Source: Labrys monachus (lineage in GTDB: Bacteria; Pseudomonadota; Alphaproteobacteria; Rhizobiales; Labraceae). Taken from it: DNA of 64,000 nt. This document shows positions 26,750 to 36,447 of the stretch, in pieces. The number at the start of each line of letters is the position of its first letter. Position 1 is the stretch's first letter. A program made the translations under genes and the position numbers. The notes beneath the pieces are model-generated. The model worked only from the letters and a program-made list of their open reading frames with translations, searched no databases and had not been told where the DNA came from. Location: the NCBI RefSeq assembly GCF_030814655.1, contig NZ_JAUSVK010000001.1, forward strand, positions 5,897,001 through 5,961,000. The letters run 5' to 3'.

Positions 26750-26795
26750 CCCGGCATCCCGTGCCGGGCGGTCGAGGGATTCGCATCCCTACCGC
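26750..26795. other. Two adjacent hairpins between coaA and the PAP2 gene
   Basis: CCCGGCA-TCCCG-TGCCGGG (26750-26768) is immediately followed by a second hairpin pairing GCGGT and AGGGAT with their complements (26768-26795). Neither has a clear T-run. They lie 40-85 bases after the coaA stop and may end or stabilise the his–coaA transcript. Confidence 0.5.
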
Positions 26796-26835
26796 ATACC
26801 GGTGAAGGACTTGCCCGCGCAATGTTTCAGGCATT

Positions 26836-27813
26836 TTACAATTTGCGCAGCGAGACCTGCTCGATGCCGTGGCTTTCGCCCTTGCGCAGGATGAGATCGG
26901 CCCGCGGCCGGGTCGGCAGGATGTTCTCCACGAGGTTGGGCTGGTTGATCCGGCTCCACAGGCCATGCGCCGTCTCGAGGGCCTCGCCCTCGGTGAGGTC
27001 GGCATATTTGCGGAAGAAGGACAGCGGATTGCGGAACGCGGTTTGGCGCAGCGTCATGAAGCGCTCCACATACCAGCGGCGCAGGAGCGATTCGTCGGCG
27101 TCCAGATAGATCGAAAAGTCGAAGAAGTCCGACACGAAGGGAATGGCCTTGCCGTCGCGCGGCAGGCGCGCGGGCTGCAGCACGTTGAGGCCCTCGACGA
27201 TGAGGATGTCGGGCAGGTCGACGGTGACGAACTCGCCGGGCACCACGTCATAGACGAGGTGGGAATAGACCGGAGCCGTCACCCTGCCCTGCCCCGCCTT
27301 GATGTCGGCGAGGAACTGCAGGAGGCGCTGGGTGTCGTAGCTCTCCGGAAAGCCCTTGCGCTCCATCAGGCCATGCTCACGCAGGAAGGCATTGGGAAAG
27401 AGGAAGCCGTCGGTGGTGATGAGGTCGACCTTCGGCGTGTTCGGCCAGCGCGTCAGCAACTGCCGCAGCACGCGCGCCGTCGTCGACTTGCCGACGGCGA
27501 CCGAACCGGCGACGCCGATCAGATAGGGAACCTTGCCGAACTGCGTGGTCAGGAAGCTCTGCGTCGCCCGATGCAGCGCCTGCGTCGCCGCGACATAGAG
27601 GGACAGGAGGCGCGACAGCGGCAGGTAGATCTCCTCCACCTCCGCCAGGGAGACAGGGTCGTTGAGCGCCCGCAGGCGGTCGAGCTCGGCCGCCGTCAGC
27701 GTCATCGGGGTGTCGGCCCGCAGCTTGGCCCATTCGCCGCGGGAGAACACCGAATAGGGCGACACCCTGGAGTGCACGAGCTGATCCATCCTGTGCGCCC
27801 GCTCCCTATCCAT
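26836..27813 (-). CDS. coaA: Type I pantothenate kinase
   Basis: CoaA phosphorylates pantothenate, the first step of coenzyme A synthesis. The 325-residue protein has the P-loop GSVAVGKST at 103-111, the [11 protein letters not shown] segment and [21 protein letters not shown] in a P-loop kinase fold. The ATG at 27813 overlaps the hisE stop by 8 bases; a second ATG at 27789 (MDQLVHSR) would remove the overlap. Its place after hisE is conserved in Rhizobiales, so it is expressed from the his operon. Confidence 0.97.
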   Translation of the reverse strand: MDRERAHRMDQLVHSRVSPYSVFSRGEWAKLRADTPMTLTAAELDRLRALNDPVSLAEVEEIYLPLSRLLSLYVAATQALHRATQSFLTTQFGKVPYLIGVAGSVAVGKSTTARVLRQLLTRWPNTPKVDLITTDGFLFPNAFLREHGLMERKGFPESYDTQRLLQFLADIKAGQGRVTAPVYSHLVYDVVPGEFVTVDLPDILIVEGLNVLQPARLPRDGKAIPFVSDFFDFSIYLDADESLLRRWYVERFMTLRQTAFRNPLSFFRKYADLTEGEALETAHGLWSRINQPNLVENILPTRPRADLILRKGESHGIEQVSLRKL

Positions 27814-28126
27814 GGTTCCGGCTGGCTTTTTCGGCGAGGCCGGACTGGGCCGTTCGCCGTTCGAGCTCCAGCATCACGTCATCCAGGCCGACGCCGCGCG
27901 AGCGCAGGGCGACCAGGAGATGATAGAGGACGTCGGCCGCCTCGGCGACGATCGGCGGCCTTTCGCCCTCGGCGAGGGCGATGACGAGTTCGACCGCTTC
28001 CTCGCCGAACTTCTTGGCGGCGCGCGGCGGGCCGCCCGCCAGCAGCCTGGCTGTCCATGACTGTTCGGGCGGCGCCTCGGCGCGTTCGGCCACCCGGGCC
28101 TCGAGGTCGGCGAGGGAAAATGTCAT
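27806..28126 (-). CDS. hisE: Phosphoribosyl-ATP diphosphatase
   Basis: HisE hydrolyses phosphoribosyl-ATP to phosphoribosyl-AMP and pyrophosphate in histidine synthesis. The 106-residue protein carries the MazG-like metal-binding motif in [14 protein letters not shown] and [16 protein letters not shown]. The ATG overlaps the hisF stop by 4 bases, and the stop overlaps the coaA start. The longer frame upstream is a shadow of hisF. Confidence 0.97.
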   Translation of the reverse strand: MTFSLADLEARVAERAEAPPEQSWTARLLAGGPPRAAKKFGEEAVELVIALAEGERPPIVAEAADVLYHLLVALRSRGVGLDDVMLELERRTAQSGLAEKASRNHG

Positions 28127-28923
28127 GCCGCGAGACCGCCCCTGTGCATGCCGTCCATGCGCATCGGCAGGCCCGCCGCCGCCATATGGGCCTTGGCCTG
28201 TCCGATCGAGAACGTGCCGAAATGGAAGATCGAGGCGGCCAGCACCGCGCTGGCATGGCCGTCGCGCACGCCCTCGACGAGATGGTCGAGCGTGCCGACG
28301 CCGCCGGAGGCGATCACCGGCACGCCGACGGCGTCCGCCACCGTCCGCGTCAGCCCCAGGTCGAAGCCGGCCTTGGTGCCGTCGCGGTCCATCGAGGTGA
28401 GCAGCAGTTCGCCAGCGCCGAGATCGACGACCTCGCGGGCGAAGGCGACCGCATCGATGCCGGTTTCCCGCCGCCCGCCATGGGTAAAGATCTCCCAGCG
28501 GCCGGCCTCGCCCGGCGCGGAGACCTTCTTGGCGTCGATGGCCACGACGATGCATTGCTGGCCGAATTTCTCGGCGGCCCGGGCGACGAAGTGCCGGTCG
28601 GCGACGGCGGCCGAATTGATCGAGACCTTGTCGGCGCCCGCCAGCAGCAGCTGGCGGATGTCGTCGATCGCCCGCACGCCCCCGCCCACGGTCAGGGGCA
28701 TGAAGCAGGCCTCGGCGGTGCGCCGGACGACGTCGAGCAGGATGCCGCGCCCCTCATGCGTGGCGGCGATATCGAGGAAGCACAATTCGTCGGCGCCCGC
28801 CGCGTCATAGGCGCGGGCGCTTTCGACGGGATCGCCGGCGTCGCGCAGGTCGACGAAATTGACGCCCTTGACGACACGGCCGTCCTTGACGTCGAGACAC
28901 GGGATGATACGCGCTTTGAGCAT
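28123..28923 (-). CDS. hisF: Imidazole glycerol phosphate synthase, cyclase subunit
   Basis: HisF is the TIM-barrel cyclase that uses ammonia from HisH to make imidazole-glycerol phosphate and AICAR. The 266-residue protein has the first catalytic aspartate in [14 protein letters not shown] and the second in VVAIDAKKV. The phosphate-binding repeats VGGGVRA and ASGGVG are typical. The gap to hisA is 114 bases with no recognised feature, and its stop overlaps hisE. Confidence 0.98.
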   Translation of the reverse strand: MLKARIIPCLDVKDGRVVKGVNFVDLRDAGDPVESARAYDAAGADELCFLDIAATHEGRGILLDVVRRTAEACFMPLTVGGGVRAIDDIRQLLLAGADKVSINSAAVADRHFVARAAEKFGQQCIVVAIDAKKVSAPGEAGRWEIFTHGGRRETGIDAVAFAREVVDLGAGELLLTSMDRDGTKAGFDLGLTRTVADAVGVPVIASGGVGTLDHLVEGVRDGHASAVLAASIFHFGTFSIGQAKAHMAAAGLPMRMDGMHRGGLAA

Positions 28924-29037
28924 GGCTACCGGCCGGGGGTTAGCGGACGGGCGGCGTGGCGGGCCGTCCTGCCGAAGATCGGGCGACCATGACAGAATCG
29001 AGCCTGAAAATCACGTCATCTATCCGGGCGCGCCGCA

Positions 29038-29778
29038 TCATGCCGCCTGCCGCAGCAGCGCCAGGGCCTCCTGCGGGTCGATCCGGCGGTCATAGAGCGC
29101 CCGCCCGGCGATCGCGCCTTCCAGGATGGCGGCGTCGGGCTCGACCAGCCGCCTGATATCGGCCATCGAAGCGAGCCCTCCGGAGGCGATCACCGGAATG
29201 CGCACCGCCTTGGCCAGAGCGAGCGTGCCGTCCCAGTCGATGCCCTGCAGCATGCCGTCGCGCGCGATGTTGGTGTAGATGATCGCCGCCACGCCGGCAT
29301 CCTCGAAACGCCGGGCGATGTCCTCGGCCGTCACGGTGGAGACCTCGGCCCAGCCTTCCACCGCCACCAGCCCGTCGCGGGCGTCGAGCCCCACCGCGAT
29401 GCGGCCGGGAAACGCCTTTGCCGCGGCCTTGACGAAGGCGGGATCGCGCACGGCCGCCGTGCCGATGATGACGCGGGCGATGCCGCGGTCGAGCCAGGCG
29501 GCGACCGTGCCCATGTCGCGGATGCCGCCGCCCAGCTGCACGTCCATGGTGACGCTGGCGAGGATGCGCTCCACCGCCGCGCCGTTCATCGGCTTGCCAG
29601 CGAAGGCGCCGTCGAGATCGACGACATGCAGATAGGTGAAGCCGAGCCCCTCGAAGGTGGCGGCCTGGGCGGCGGGATCGTCGTTGAAGACGGTGGCCTG
29701 CGCCATGTCGCCCTGGACGAGGCGCACGCAGCGCCCCTCCTTCAGGTCGATTGCGGGAAAAAGGATCAAGGGCGCCAC
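29038..29778 (-). CDS. hisA: ProFAR isomerase HisA
   Basis: HisA performs the Amadori rearrangement of ProFAR to PRFAR in histidine synthesis. The 246-residue TIM-barrel protein has catalytic Asp8-type [12 protein letters not shown] at the start, a second aspartate in [15 protein letters not shown], and phosphate-binding QLGGGIRD and ASGGLAS. The ATG lies inside the 3' end of hisH (13-base overlap). Confidence 0.98.
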   Translation of the reverse strand: MAPLILFPAIDLKEGRCVRLVQGDMAQATVFNDDPAAQAATFEGLGFTYLHVVDLDGAFAGKPMNGAAVERILASVTMDVQLGGGIRDMGTVAAWLDRGIARVIIGTAAVRDPAFVKAAAKAFPGRIAVGLDARDGLVAVEGWAEVSTVTAEDIARRFEDAGVAAIIYTNIARDGMLQGIDWDGTLALAKAVRIPVIASGGLASMADIRRLVEPDAAILEGAIAGRALYDRRIDPQEALALLRQAA

Positions 29779-30431
29779 CGGAGGAAATTGCCGATCAAGG
29801 CGAGGCCGAGCGCCTGGCTCTTCTCGGGATGGAACTGGGTGCCCACCATGTTGGCGCGCCCGACCATCGCCGTGATCGGGCCGCCATAATCGGCCTCGGC
29901 GATCACGCTGCCGGGATCGGAGGCGGCCAGATGGTAGGAGTGGACGAAATAGGCGTGCAGCCCGTCCGGGCCGGTCGGAATGCCCTCGAGCACCGGGTGG
30001 TTGCGCAAGACGCGCAGGGTGTTCCAGCCCATATGCGGTACCTTGAAGGCGGGATCGGCGGGCCGGATCGCCGTGACGTCGCCGCCGATCCAGCCGAGCC
30101 CCTCGGTGGTCTCGAATTCGAGGCCGCGTTCCGACATCAGCTGCATGCCGACGCAGATGCCGAGGAACGGCCGCCCGCGGACCGTCACCGCCTCGCCGAG
30201 CGCCTCGATCATGCCGTCGACTGCCGCCAGCCCGCGCTTGCAGTCGGCATAGGCGCCGACGCCCGGCAGGACGATGTGGTCGGCCCCGGCGACGAGGTCG
30301 GGGTCGGCGGTGAGGCGGATCTGCGTCGCCAGCCCGCTATCCGCGGCGGCCCGCTCGAAAGCCTTCACGGCGGAATGCAGATTGCCCGAACCATAGTCGA
30401 TGATGGCGGCGATCACGTCCGTGCCCCCCAT
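29766..30431 (-). CDS. hisH: Imidazole glycerol phosphate synthase, glutamine amidotransferase subunit
   Basis: HisH hydrolyses glutamine and passes ammonia to HisF. The 221-residue class I amidotransferase has the nucleophile cysteine in [14 protein letters not shown] and the His-Glu pair in [10 protein letters not shown]. The start overlaps the DUF2628 stop by 19 bases and the stop overlaps hisA. A GTG or ATG a few codons downstream ([12 protein letters not shown]) is an alternative start. Confidence 0.97.
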   Translation of the reverse strand: MGGTDVIAAIIDYGSGNLHSAVKAFERAAADSGLATQIRLTADPDLVAGADHIVLPGVGAYADCKRGLAAVDGMIEALGEAVTVRGRPFLGICVGMQLMSERGLEFETTEGLGWIGGDVTAIRPADPAFKVPHMGWNTLRVLRNHPVLEGIPTGPDGLHAYFVHSYHLAASDPGSVIAEADYGGPITAMVGRANMVGTQFHPEKSQALGLALIGNFLRWRP

Positions 30432-30913
30432 GGCTCCGGAAACAGGCCGAGCACGGCACCATGGCCGGCATCGGGGCGCGTCGGGCCGGCGGGCGAGGAC
30501 GCGGCGGGAGGCGCCGGCGGCGCGGACGGCGGCGGCATACGTCCCTCGAAATGGCGGCTCTCGGCCTCGGTCAGGTCATGCCCGCAGGCGATGCCGGCCA
30601 GGCGCCATCCCTTGCGCCGCAGCGTCCAGCAGCGCAGCGCGCCGGCCTCGAGTGCGAAGAGCCAGGCGAACAGCAGCGACAGGCCGGCAGCCCACATGTC
30701 GCCCATATGCAGGGCGAAGGCGACGGCGCGCAGCACGACCTCGGCCGCCAGCCAGAACAAAAAGGCCAGCCACATGCGCTGCCACAGGAGCCAGAGCGGG
30801 GCGAAGAGGAAGGCGGGGAGGCTGAAGCCGTCCTTGACGAAGACGGAGCCGTCGGCTGCCGCCAGGGTGCCCGGCGCCGTGGCCCGGGGTTCGAAGACCG
30901 TCCAGCTCGCCAT
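30413..30913 (-). CDS. DUF2628 membrane protein inside the his operon
   Basis: A 166-residue protein with the DUF2628 layout. A short N-terminal cytoplasmic part (MASWTVFEP) is followed by three or so hydrophobic segments ([49 protein letters not shown]). A proline-rich tail ([14 protein letters not shown]) ends it. It begins 1 base after the hisB stop and overlaps hisH, so it is firmly part of the operon. The same gene sits at this place in other Rhizobiales. Its function is unknown, and a direct role in histidine synthesis is not established. Confidence 0.9.
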   Translation of the reverse strand: MASWTVFEPRATAPGTLAAADGSVFVKDGFSLPAFLFAPLWLLWQRMWLAFLFWLAAEVVLRAVAFALHMGDMWAAGLSLLFAWLFALEAGALRCWTLRRKGWRLAGIACGHDLTEAESRHFEGRMPPPSAPPAPPAASSPAGPTRPDAGHGAVLGLFPEPWGART

Positions 30914-30914
30914 G

Positions 30915-31508
30915 TTATGCTCCGAGCTTGCCCTTGGTGGTCGGCAGTTCGCCGGCCATGCGCGGATCGATGGCGATGGCGGCACGCAGCGCCCGCGCCA
31001 GCGCCTTGAAGCAGCTCTCGGCGATATGGTGGGCATTGGCGCCGTAGAACGTCTCGACATGCAGGGTGATGCCGGCATTCATCGCGAAGGCCTGGAACCA
31101 TTCGCGCACCAGTTCGGTGTCGAAGGTGCCGATCTTCTCGCGTGGGAACTCGACGCGGAACACCAGGAAGGGCCGGCCGGAAATGTCGACGGCGGCGCGC
31201 GACAGCGTCTCGTCCATCGGCAGCATGGCATCGGCATAGCGCATCACCCCCTTGAGGTCGCCGAGGGCCTTGCGGAGCGCCTGGCCGAGGGCGATGCCGA
31301 CATCCTCCACCGTGTGGTGGTCGTCGATATGGAGATCGCCCTTGGCGCGCACGGTGATGTCGATGAGCGAATGGCGCGCAAGCTGCGCCAGCATGTGGTC
31401 GAAGAAGCCGACGCCGGTCTCGATATCGTGCCGCCCGGTGCCGTCGAGATCGACGGACACGGAGACCGAGGTTTCGTTGGTGGTGCGCTCGACGGCGGCG
31501 CTGCGCAT
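30915..31508 (-). CDS. hisB: Imidazoleglycerol-phosphate dehydratase
   Basis: HisB dehydrates imidazole-glycerol phosphate. The 197-residue monofunctional enzyme carries the manganese-ligand motifs in [22 protein letters not shown] and [15 protein letters not shown]. It is the first gene of the hisB–DUF2628–hisH–hisA–hisF–hisE–coaA operon. The promoter should be in the 257-bp gap to the divergent serpin gene, where hslVU is commonly found in relatives. Confidence 0.98.
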   Translation of the reverse strand: MRSAAVERTTNETSVSVSVDLDGTGRHDIETGVGFFDHMLAQLARHSLIDITVRAKGDLHIDDHHTVEDVGIALGQALRKALGDLKGVMRYADAMLPMDETLSRAAVDISGRPFLVFRVEFPREKIGTFDTELVREWFQAFAMNAGITLHVETFYGANAHHIAESCFKALARALRAAIAIDPRMAGELPTTKGKLGA

Positions 31509-31765
31509 GGAAAGGCCCTCGGACCGGATGGACGCAGCCTTATAGCGGGACGACTCCCGGCGGGGAAGCGCAAGTTTGGCGCGATTGCGACGCCCCTTCC
31601 GCCCTGCTCGCGCAGCGCCGAAGCGGCTCGGCCGATCGCAGCAGGCCCCGCCTCACCTCACCCCGCCCCGTGCAGAAGGTGCTCCATGATACAGCGCAGG
31701 CATGGCATGATGGCTATCACGGGACGGATCCGGACGTGCGGGCGTCCAGCGGGGGAGGCAAGGGC

Positions 31766-32965
31766 ATGCGCAGGCGGTCATTGGCGATGGGAGTGGCGGC
31801 GGCCCTGATGGCCGTAACGGGATGCGCCTTCGCGCAGCAGGGCGCGCCCGCCGGGCCGGCCGCGCGCTGGTCGGAGGCTTCGGCGAGGCTGGGCTTCGAC
31901 CTCCTCGGCCAGCCGGCCAAGGCCAAGGCGCCGCCCAATCCGGCCGTCTCGCCGGCGAGCCTCGCGGCGGCGCTTTCGCTGCTCGACATCGGCGCCGACG
32001 CCCCCTTCCGCCAGGCGCTGCGCACGGTGCTGCGGCTCGACGACGCCCCCTCCGACGGCCTCGCCGCCCTGCGGGGAACGCTCGCCCCCCTGCTGGCGGG
32101 CGGCGGCTCAGGACCGCTCTCCGGCGTCGGCGCCGTCTATTTCGATCCGAAATCCGAACCGCTGCCGGCGGCGATCGAGCTCCTGCGCAAGGCCGGCGCC
32201 CAGGCCGAGGTGAAGGACCTTTCCGATCCGGCCACGGTCGCGGCGATCAATGCCCTGGTCAAGGACCGCACCGGGGGCCTCATTCCCGGCATCCTCGATG
32301 CGCCGCTGACCAAAGGCGGCCTCGTCGTCCTCGACGCCCTGCATTTCAAGGACGACTGGCAGACGGCCTTCGATCCTTCCCGCACCACGCGGACGGACTT
32401 TCATCCGGCCGGCGGCCGGCCCGTCAAGGTCGCCATGATGCAAGGTCGGGAAGAAGCCCTGCCCGTGCGCCGGGAGGGCCGCTTCCTCGCCGTCGCGCTG
32501 CCCTACAGGACCAAGGACTATTCGCTCATCCTGATCACCACCACCGACGGTCCGGCGCGGCTCGCCGATTTCGCGCCCGTGGCCGGCTGGCTGTCGGGCG
32601 AGGGCTTCGCCGACAAATATGTGACGGTGGCGCTGCCGCGCTTCACCATCAGGGCCGGCGGGGATCTCCTGGCCGGGCTCGACGACAGGGGCCTGAAGCC
32701 GGCCCGGCTGTCGCCGACGGCGCTTTCGGGCTTCTCGTCCCGCCCGCAGGCCATCGACAGGATCGTCCAGAAGGTCGTCATCGCCGTCGACGAGAAGGGC
32801 ACCGAGGCCGCAGCCGCGACCGCGATCACCACCACGCGCAGCATCGCCGGCCCGCCCCCGCTCGCCTTCGTCGCGGACAAGCCGTTCCTGTTCGCCCTGC
32901 ACGATGCGGCGAGCGGGCAGACGCTGATCGAGGGCTATGTCGGCGACCCCTCCAAGGCGAAGTAG
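31766..32965 (+). CDS. Serpin family protein, exported (putative lipoprotein)
   Basis: A 399-residue serpin, an uncommon fold in proteobacteria that traps serine or cysteine proteases. The N-terminal signal MRRRSLAMGVAAALMAVTGC ends in a lipobox-like VTGC (C20); signal peptidase I cleavage after AFA is the alternative. Serpin landmarks follow: INALVKDRTGGLIPGIL (161-177), VVLDALHFKDDWQTAFDP (187-204), VALPRFTI (288-295), and a textbook inhibitory hinge EKGTEAAAAT (343-352). The reactive loop continues ITTTRSIAG, with R358-S359 the likeliest scissile bond. The start is the ATG at 31766 after GGGGGAGG. It is divergent from hisB and 120 bases before gshB. The target protease is unknown. Confidence 0.9.
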   Translation: MRRRSLAMGVAAALMAVTGCAFAQQGAPAGPAARWSEASARLGFDLLGQPAKAKAPPNPAVSPASLAAALSLLDIGADAPFRQALRTVLRLDDAPSDGLAALRGTLAPLLAGGGSGPLSGVGAVYFDPKSEPLPAAIELLRKAGAQAEVKDLSDPATVAAINALVKDRTGGLIPGILDAPLTKGGLVVLDALHFKDDWQTAFDPSRTTRTDFHPAGGRPVKVAMMQGREEALPVRREGRFLAVALPYRTKDYSLILITTTDGPARLADFAPVAGWLSGEGFADKYVTVALPRFTIRAGGDLLAGLDDRGLKPARLSPTALSGFSSRPQAIDRIVQKVVIAVDEKGTEAAAATAITTTRSIAGPPPLAFVADKPFLFALHDAASGQTLIEGYVGDPSKAK

Positions 32966-33085
32966 GAACGTCTTTCCGGCAAACCTTCTTTTTTCGGTCC
33001 CGCGCCTGACGGACGTCTGTTGCACGGCGGCCCGGGCGGCTATCTACGGGCCAGCCTTCCCGTGACGAAAGCAAGGAACCGCTCG

Positions 33086-34027
33086 ATGAAACTGAATGTC
33101 GCCGTGCAGATGGACCCGATCGAGCGCATCAACATCAGGGGCGATTCGACCTTCGCCCTCATGCTGGAGGCGCAGGCCCGCGGCTACCCGCTGTCCGTCT
33201 ACACGCCCGACACGCTCTCTCAGCGCGACGGCGTGGTCTCCGCGCTGACGAAGCCGGTCACCGTGCAGGATGTCGAGGGCGACCATGTCAAGTCCGGCGC
33301 CACCGTCCGGACCGACCTGACCAGCTTCGACGTCATCCTGCTGCGCCAGGACCCGCCCTTCGACATGGGCTATGTGTCGACGACGCATCTGCTCGACCGC
33401 GTCCATCCCAAGACGCTGGTGGTGAACGATCCCTTCCATGTCCGCAACGCGCCCGAAAAGATCTTCGTCACCGAATTTCCCGACCTGATGCCGGCGACGC
33501 TGATCACCCGCGACAAGGCCGAGATCGAGGACTTCAGGGCCGAGCACGGCGACGTGGTGATGAAGCCGCTCTACGGCAATGGCGGCGCCGCGGTGTTCAA
33601 GGTGGCGCGGGAGGATCCGAATTTCGGCTCCCTCTTCGACCTGTTCTCGACGATGTCGCGCGATCCCTGGGTGACGCAGCGCTTCCTGCCGCGCGTGGTG
33701 GAGGGCGACAAGCGCATCATCCTGATCGACGGCGTCGCCGCAGGAGCGGTGAACCGCGTGCCGCAACCCGGCGACATCCGCTCCAACATGGTGCGCGGGG
33801 GCGCCGCCAAGCCGACCGACCTCAGCCCGCGCGAGCAGGAGATCTGCGAGCGCATCGGCCCGTCCCTGCGCGAGAAAGGCCTGCTCTTCACCGGCATCGA
33901 CGTCATCGACGGCCATCTCACCGAGATCAACGTGACCTCGCCGACCGGGCTCAGGGCGATCCAGCGCCTGGGCGGCCCCAATCTGGCGGTGCCGATCTGG
34001 GACGCGATCGCCGCCAAGCGGTCATAG
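33086..34027 (+). CDS. gshB: Glutathione synthetase
   Basis: GshB ligates gamma-glutamylcysteine and glycine with ATP. The 313-residue ATP-grasp protein begins [20 protein letters not shown], the family N-terminus. [34 protein letters not shown] and [15 protein letters not shown] are characteristic. The start is the ATG at 33086, although the frame is open 22 codons upstream. It follows the serpin gene on the same strand but with a 120-bp gap that may hold its own promoter. Confidence 0.98.
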   Translation: MKLNVAVQMDPIERINIRGDSTFALMLEAQARGYPLSVYTPDTLSQRDGVVSALTKPVTVQDVEGDHVKSGATVRTDLTSFDVILLRQDPPFDMGYVSTTHLLDRVHPKTLVVNDPFHVRNAPEKIFVTEFPDLMPATLITRDKAEIEDFRAEHGDVVMKPLYGNGGAAVFKVAREDPNFGSLFDLFSTMSRDPWVTQRFLPRVVEGDKRIILIDGVAAGAVNRVPQPGDIRSNMVRGGAAKPTDLSPREQEICERIGPSLREKGLLFTGIDVIDGHLTEINVTSPTGLRAIQRLGGPNLAVPIWDAIAAKRS

Positions 34028-34153
34028 GCGCTGCCGTTTCCCTAACGAAAGCATATTTTAAGTGGCGCGCGGTCTTGAATCGTGCGCTAATCTTCAGTGC
34101 ACAGTTTCTTGTCGTGCAATCAAAACCGCTTTTATCGGGAGGCAAGAACGTCG

Positions 34154-34489
34154 ATGACCGATCTGGCAACCTATATCGCCGACATCAAGAAATATACGTC
34201 CAATACAAACGAGGCCGCGGTCGCCGGCATCGTCCGGCATCTCGGCATTGCACTGCGCAACAGGGATTCTTCTCTCGTGGCGGGCAAGGACCCCGCCGAA
34301 CTCGCCCGTCTCCGGGACGGCTTCCTCAAGAAGAAGCTTGCCCTGACGGATGACGACAAGAAGCTCGATGCCGCCATCCAGTCCGTCATCGAGAAGCTCA
34401 AGGCGGATCACACCAAATCGCGCGTGACGGTCTGCTACCTGCTCGCCGAGCATTTCAAGAAGCTCGATTTGTTCGTGAAGCCGGCCTGA
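34154..34489 (+). CDS. DUF2853 family protein
   Basis: A 111-residue soluble protein that matches DUF2853. It starts MTDLATYIADIKKYTSN, continues EAAVAGIVRHLGIALRNRDS and LARLRDGFLKKKL, and ends SRVTVCYLLAEHFKKLDLF. It is helical and charged, without a signal peptide. The start is the ATG at 34154; the frame is open 19 codons upstream, but the family begins here. The 126-bp upstream gap after gshB is comparatively AT-rich and likely holds a promoter. The function of the family is unknown. Confidence 0.88.
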   Translation: MTDLATYIADIKKYTSNTNEAAVAGIVRHLGIALRNRDSSLVAGKDPAELARLRDGFLKKKLALTDDDKKLDAAIQSVIEKLKADHTKSRVTVCYLLAEHFKKLDLFVKPA

Positions 34490-34528
34490 GGCCGCGCATG
34501 ATCCGGCGCCTGGGCGCGCCTTCGGCGG

Positions 34529-34553
34529 AGCCCCGCTTGCGAGCCGCGGGGCT
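34529..34553 (+). terminator. Weak terminator-like hairpin after the DUF2853 gene
   Basis: AGCCCCGC (34529-34536) and GCGGGGCT (34546-34553) pair around a 9-base loop, 39 bases after the stop codon. The tail (TTCCGGTT) has only a weak T content. The rest of the 280-bp gap to the dipeptide importer shows no clear gene and should contain that operon's promoter. Confidence 0.5.
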
Positions 34554-34769
34554 TCCGGTTGGTCGCCTGGGCACCCCTGCAGCCTGGGGTTGCACTGCGC
34601 CGCTGCGGCGGCCGGATGCCGGCGGCTCCCGGCGCGAAAACTGCAAATAGCCGTTGCCGACATCGCTCAAAAAGGCTTCCATGGTCGGAACAGGGCGCAC
34701 CACGCTCGTCCTGCGCCGGCTTCCGCCTCGATGCGGAGCATACGGCGCGGCATCACCAACGGGGACCAC

Positions 34770-36365
34770 ATGTCGAAACTTTTCAAAACGGGCCTTCTCG
34801 CCGCAGGCTTCGCCGCGCTTCTGGGTTCCACCGGCCTCAGCGCCAAGACGCTGGTCTTCTGCTCGGAAGGCAGTCCCGAGAACTTCCAGCCCGCGCTCAA
34901 CACCACCAACACCACGCTCGACGCAGACCGGCCGGCCTATGACCAGCTGGTCGAATTCACCCCCGGCACCACCGACGTCGTTCCCGGTCTCGCCGAGAAA
35001 TACGAGGTCTCGAAGGACGGTCTCGAGATCGTCTTCCATCTGCGCAAGGGCGTGAAATTCCATTCCTTGAAGGGCTTCAAGCCGACGCGCGACTTCAACG
35101 CCGACGACGTGCTGTTCTCGTTCAACCGGCAATGGAAGGACGACAATCCCTACCACAAGGTGTCGGGCGGCGCTTACGACTATTTCAACGACATGGACAT
35201 GCCCAAGCTGTTGAAATCGATCGAGAAGGTCGACGACTACACGGTCAAGGTCACGCTGAACGAGCCGAACGCGACGATCATCCCCAACTTCGCCATGGAC
35301 TTCGCATCGATCGAATCGGCCGAATATGCCGATTATCTGCTGAAGGCCGGCACGCCCGAGAAGATCGACCAGGAGCCCGTCGGCACCGGTCCGTTCCAGT
35401 TCGTGGCCTACCAGAAGGACGCGGTGCTGCGCTACAAGGCCTTCGACCAGTTCTGGGGCGGACGCCCGAAGATCGACACGCTCGTCTTCGCGATCACGCC
35501 GGATGCCGAGGCCCGCTACGCCAAGCTGCAGAAGAACGAATGCCAGATCATGGTCGGCCCGCTGCCGGCCGACCTGAAGGGAATGCAGGCCAATCCCGAC
35601 CTCAATGTGATGTCGCAGCAGGGCCTCAACGACGCCTATCTGTCCTTCAACATGAAGAAGCCGCCCTTCGACAAGAAGGAGGTGCGGCAGGCCCTGGTGA
35701 TGGCGATCGACAAGAAGAACATCATCGAGGACGTCTATGAGGGCACCGGCGCCTCGGCGACGACGCTGATCCCGCCCTTCATGCTGGGCTACAACGACAA
35801 GATCCCGGAATATCCCTACGATCCGGAGAAGGCCAAGCAGCTGCTCGCCTCCGCGGGCGTGAAGACGCCGCTCGACGTCGACCTGTGGTACCAGCCGGTC
35901 TACCGTCCCTACAACCCCAACGGCAAGCGCATGGGCGAGCTGATGCAGGCCGATCTCGCCAAGATCGGCGTCAACGCCCATCTCGTCACCTATGAATGGG
36001 GCGACTACCGCAAACGCCTGCAGAATGGCGAAGCCACCATCTCGCAGATGGGCTGGACCGGCGACAATGGCGACCCCGACAATTTCTTCTTCCTGTTCGA
36101 CTGCGCCACGGCGCGCGACGGCGGACAGAACTACGCCCGCTGGTGCAACAAGGACTATAACGACCGCTTCCTCAAGGCCCAGCAGACCTTCGACAAGGAC
36201 GAGCGCGCCAAGCTCTACCGGGAGATGCAGCAGATCACCCATGACGAGGTTCCCTATCTGAACATCGCCCATTCGGTCGTCTATGTGCCGATGCGCAAGA
36301 ATCTCGTCGGCTTCAAGGTCTCGCCGCTCGGGCGCTTCGAGTTCCACCAGGTCGAGCTGAAGTAA
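34770..36365 (+). CDS. Peptide ABC transporter substrate-binding protein (DppA type)
   Basis: A 531-residue periplasmic binding protein of the SBP_bac_5 family. The Sec signal MSKLFKTGLLAAGFAALLG is cut near LSA/KTLVF. The mature N-terminus KTLVFCSEGSPENFQPALN closely resembles DppA, as do YDQLVEFTPGTTDVVPGLAE and GTGPFQFVAYQKDAVLRYKA. The start is the ATG at 34770. It begins a five-gene operon with two permeases and two ATPases. A dipeptide or a related small peptide or heme ligand is the best guess. Confidence 0.95.
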   Translation: MSKLFKTGLLAAGFAALLGSTGLSAKTLVFCSEGSPENFQPALNTTNTTLDADRPAYDQLVEFTPGTTDVVPGLAEKYEVSKDGLEIVFHLRKGVKFHSLKGFKPTRDFNADDVLFSFNRQWKDDNPYHKVSGGAYDYFNDMDMPKLLKSIEKVDDYTVKVTLNEPNATIIPNFAMDFASIESAEYADYLLKAGTPEKIDQEPVGTGPFQFVAYQKDAVLRYKAFDQFWGGRPKIDTLVFAITPDAEARYAKLQKNECQIMVGPLPADLKGMQANPDLNVMSQQGLNDAYLSFNMKKPPFDKKEVRQALVMAIDKKNIIEDVYEGTGASATTLIPPFMLGYNDKIPEYPYDPEKAKQLLASAGVKTPLDVDLWYQPVYRPYNPNGKRMGELMQADLAKIGVNAHLVTYEWGDYRKRLQNGEATISQMGWTGDNGDPDNFFFLFDCATARDGGQNYARWCNKDYNDRFLKAQQTFDKDERAKLYREMQQITHDEVPYLNIAHSVVYVPMRKNLVGFKVSPLGRFEFHQVELK

Positions 36366-36447
36366 GCAGCCTCGCCGGGGGCGGCGCGGCTCTCGAGCCC
36401 GCCGCTCTCCCGTTTCGCCTGCCCCGTTGCAAGCTTCGCGAGCGCCC

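Noticed and set aside
26768-26795. A tRNA-like T-arm (GGGATTCGCATCCC).
   Set aside because: No acceptor, D or anticodon arm can be fitted around it. It is better explained as one of two tandem hairpins downstream of coaA.
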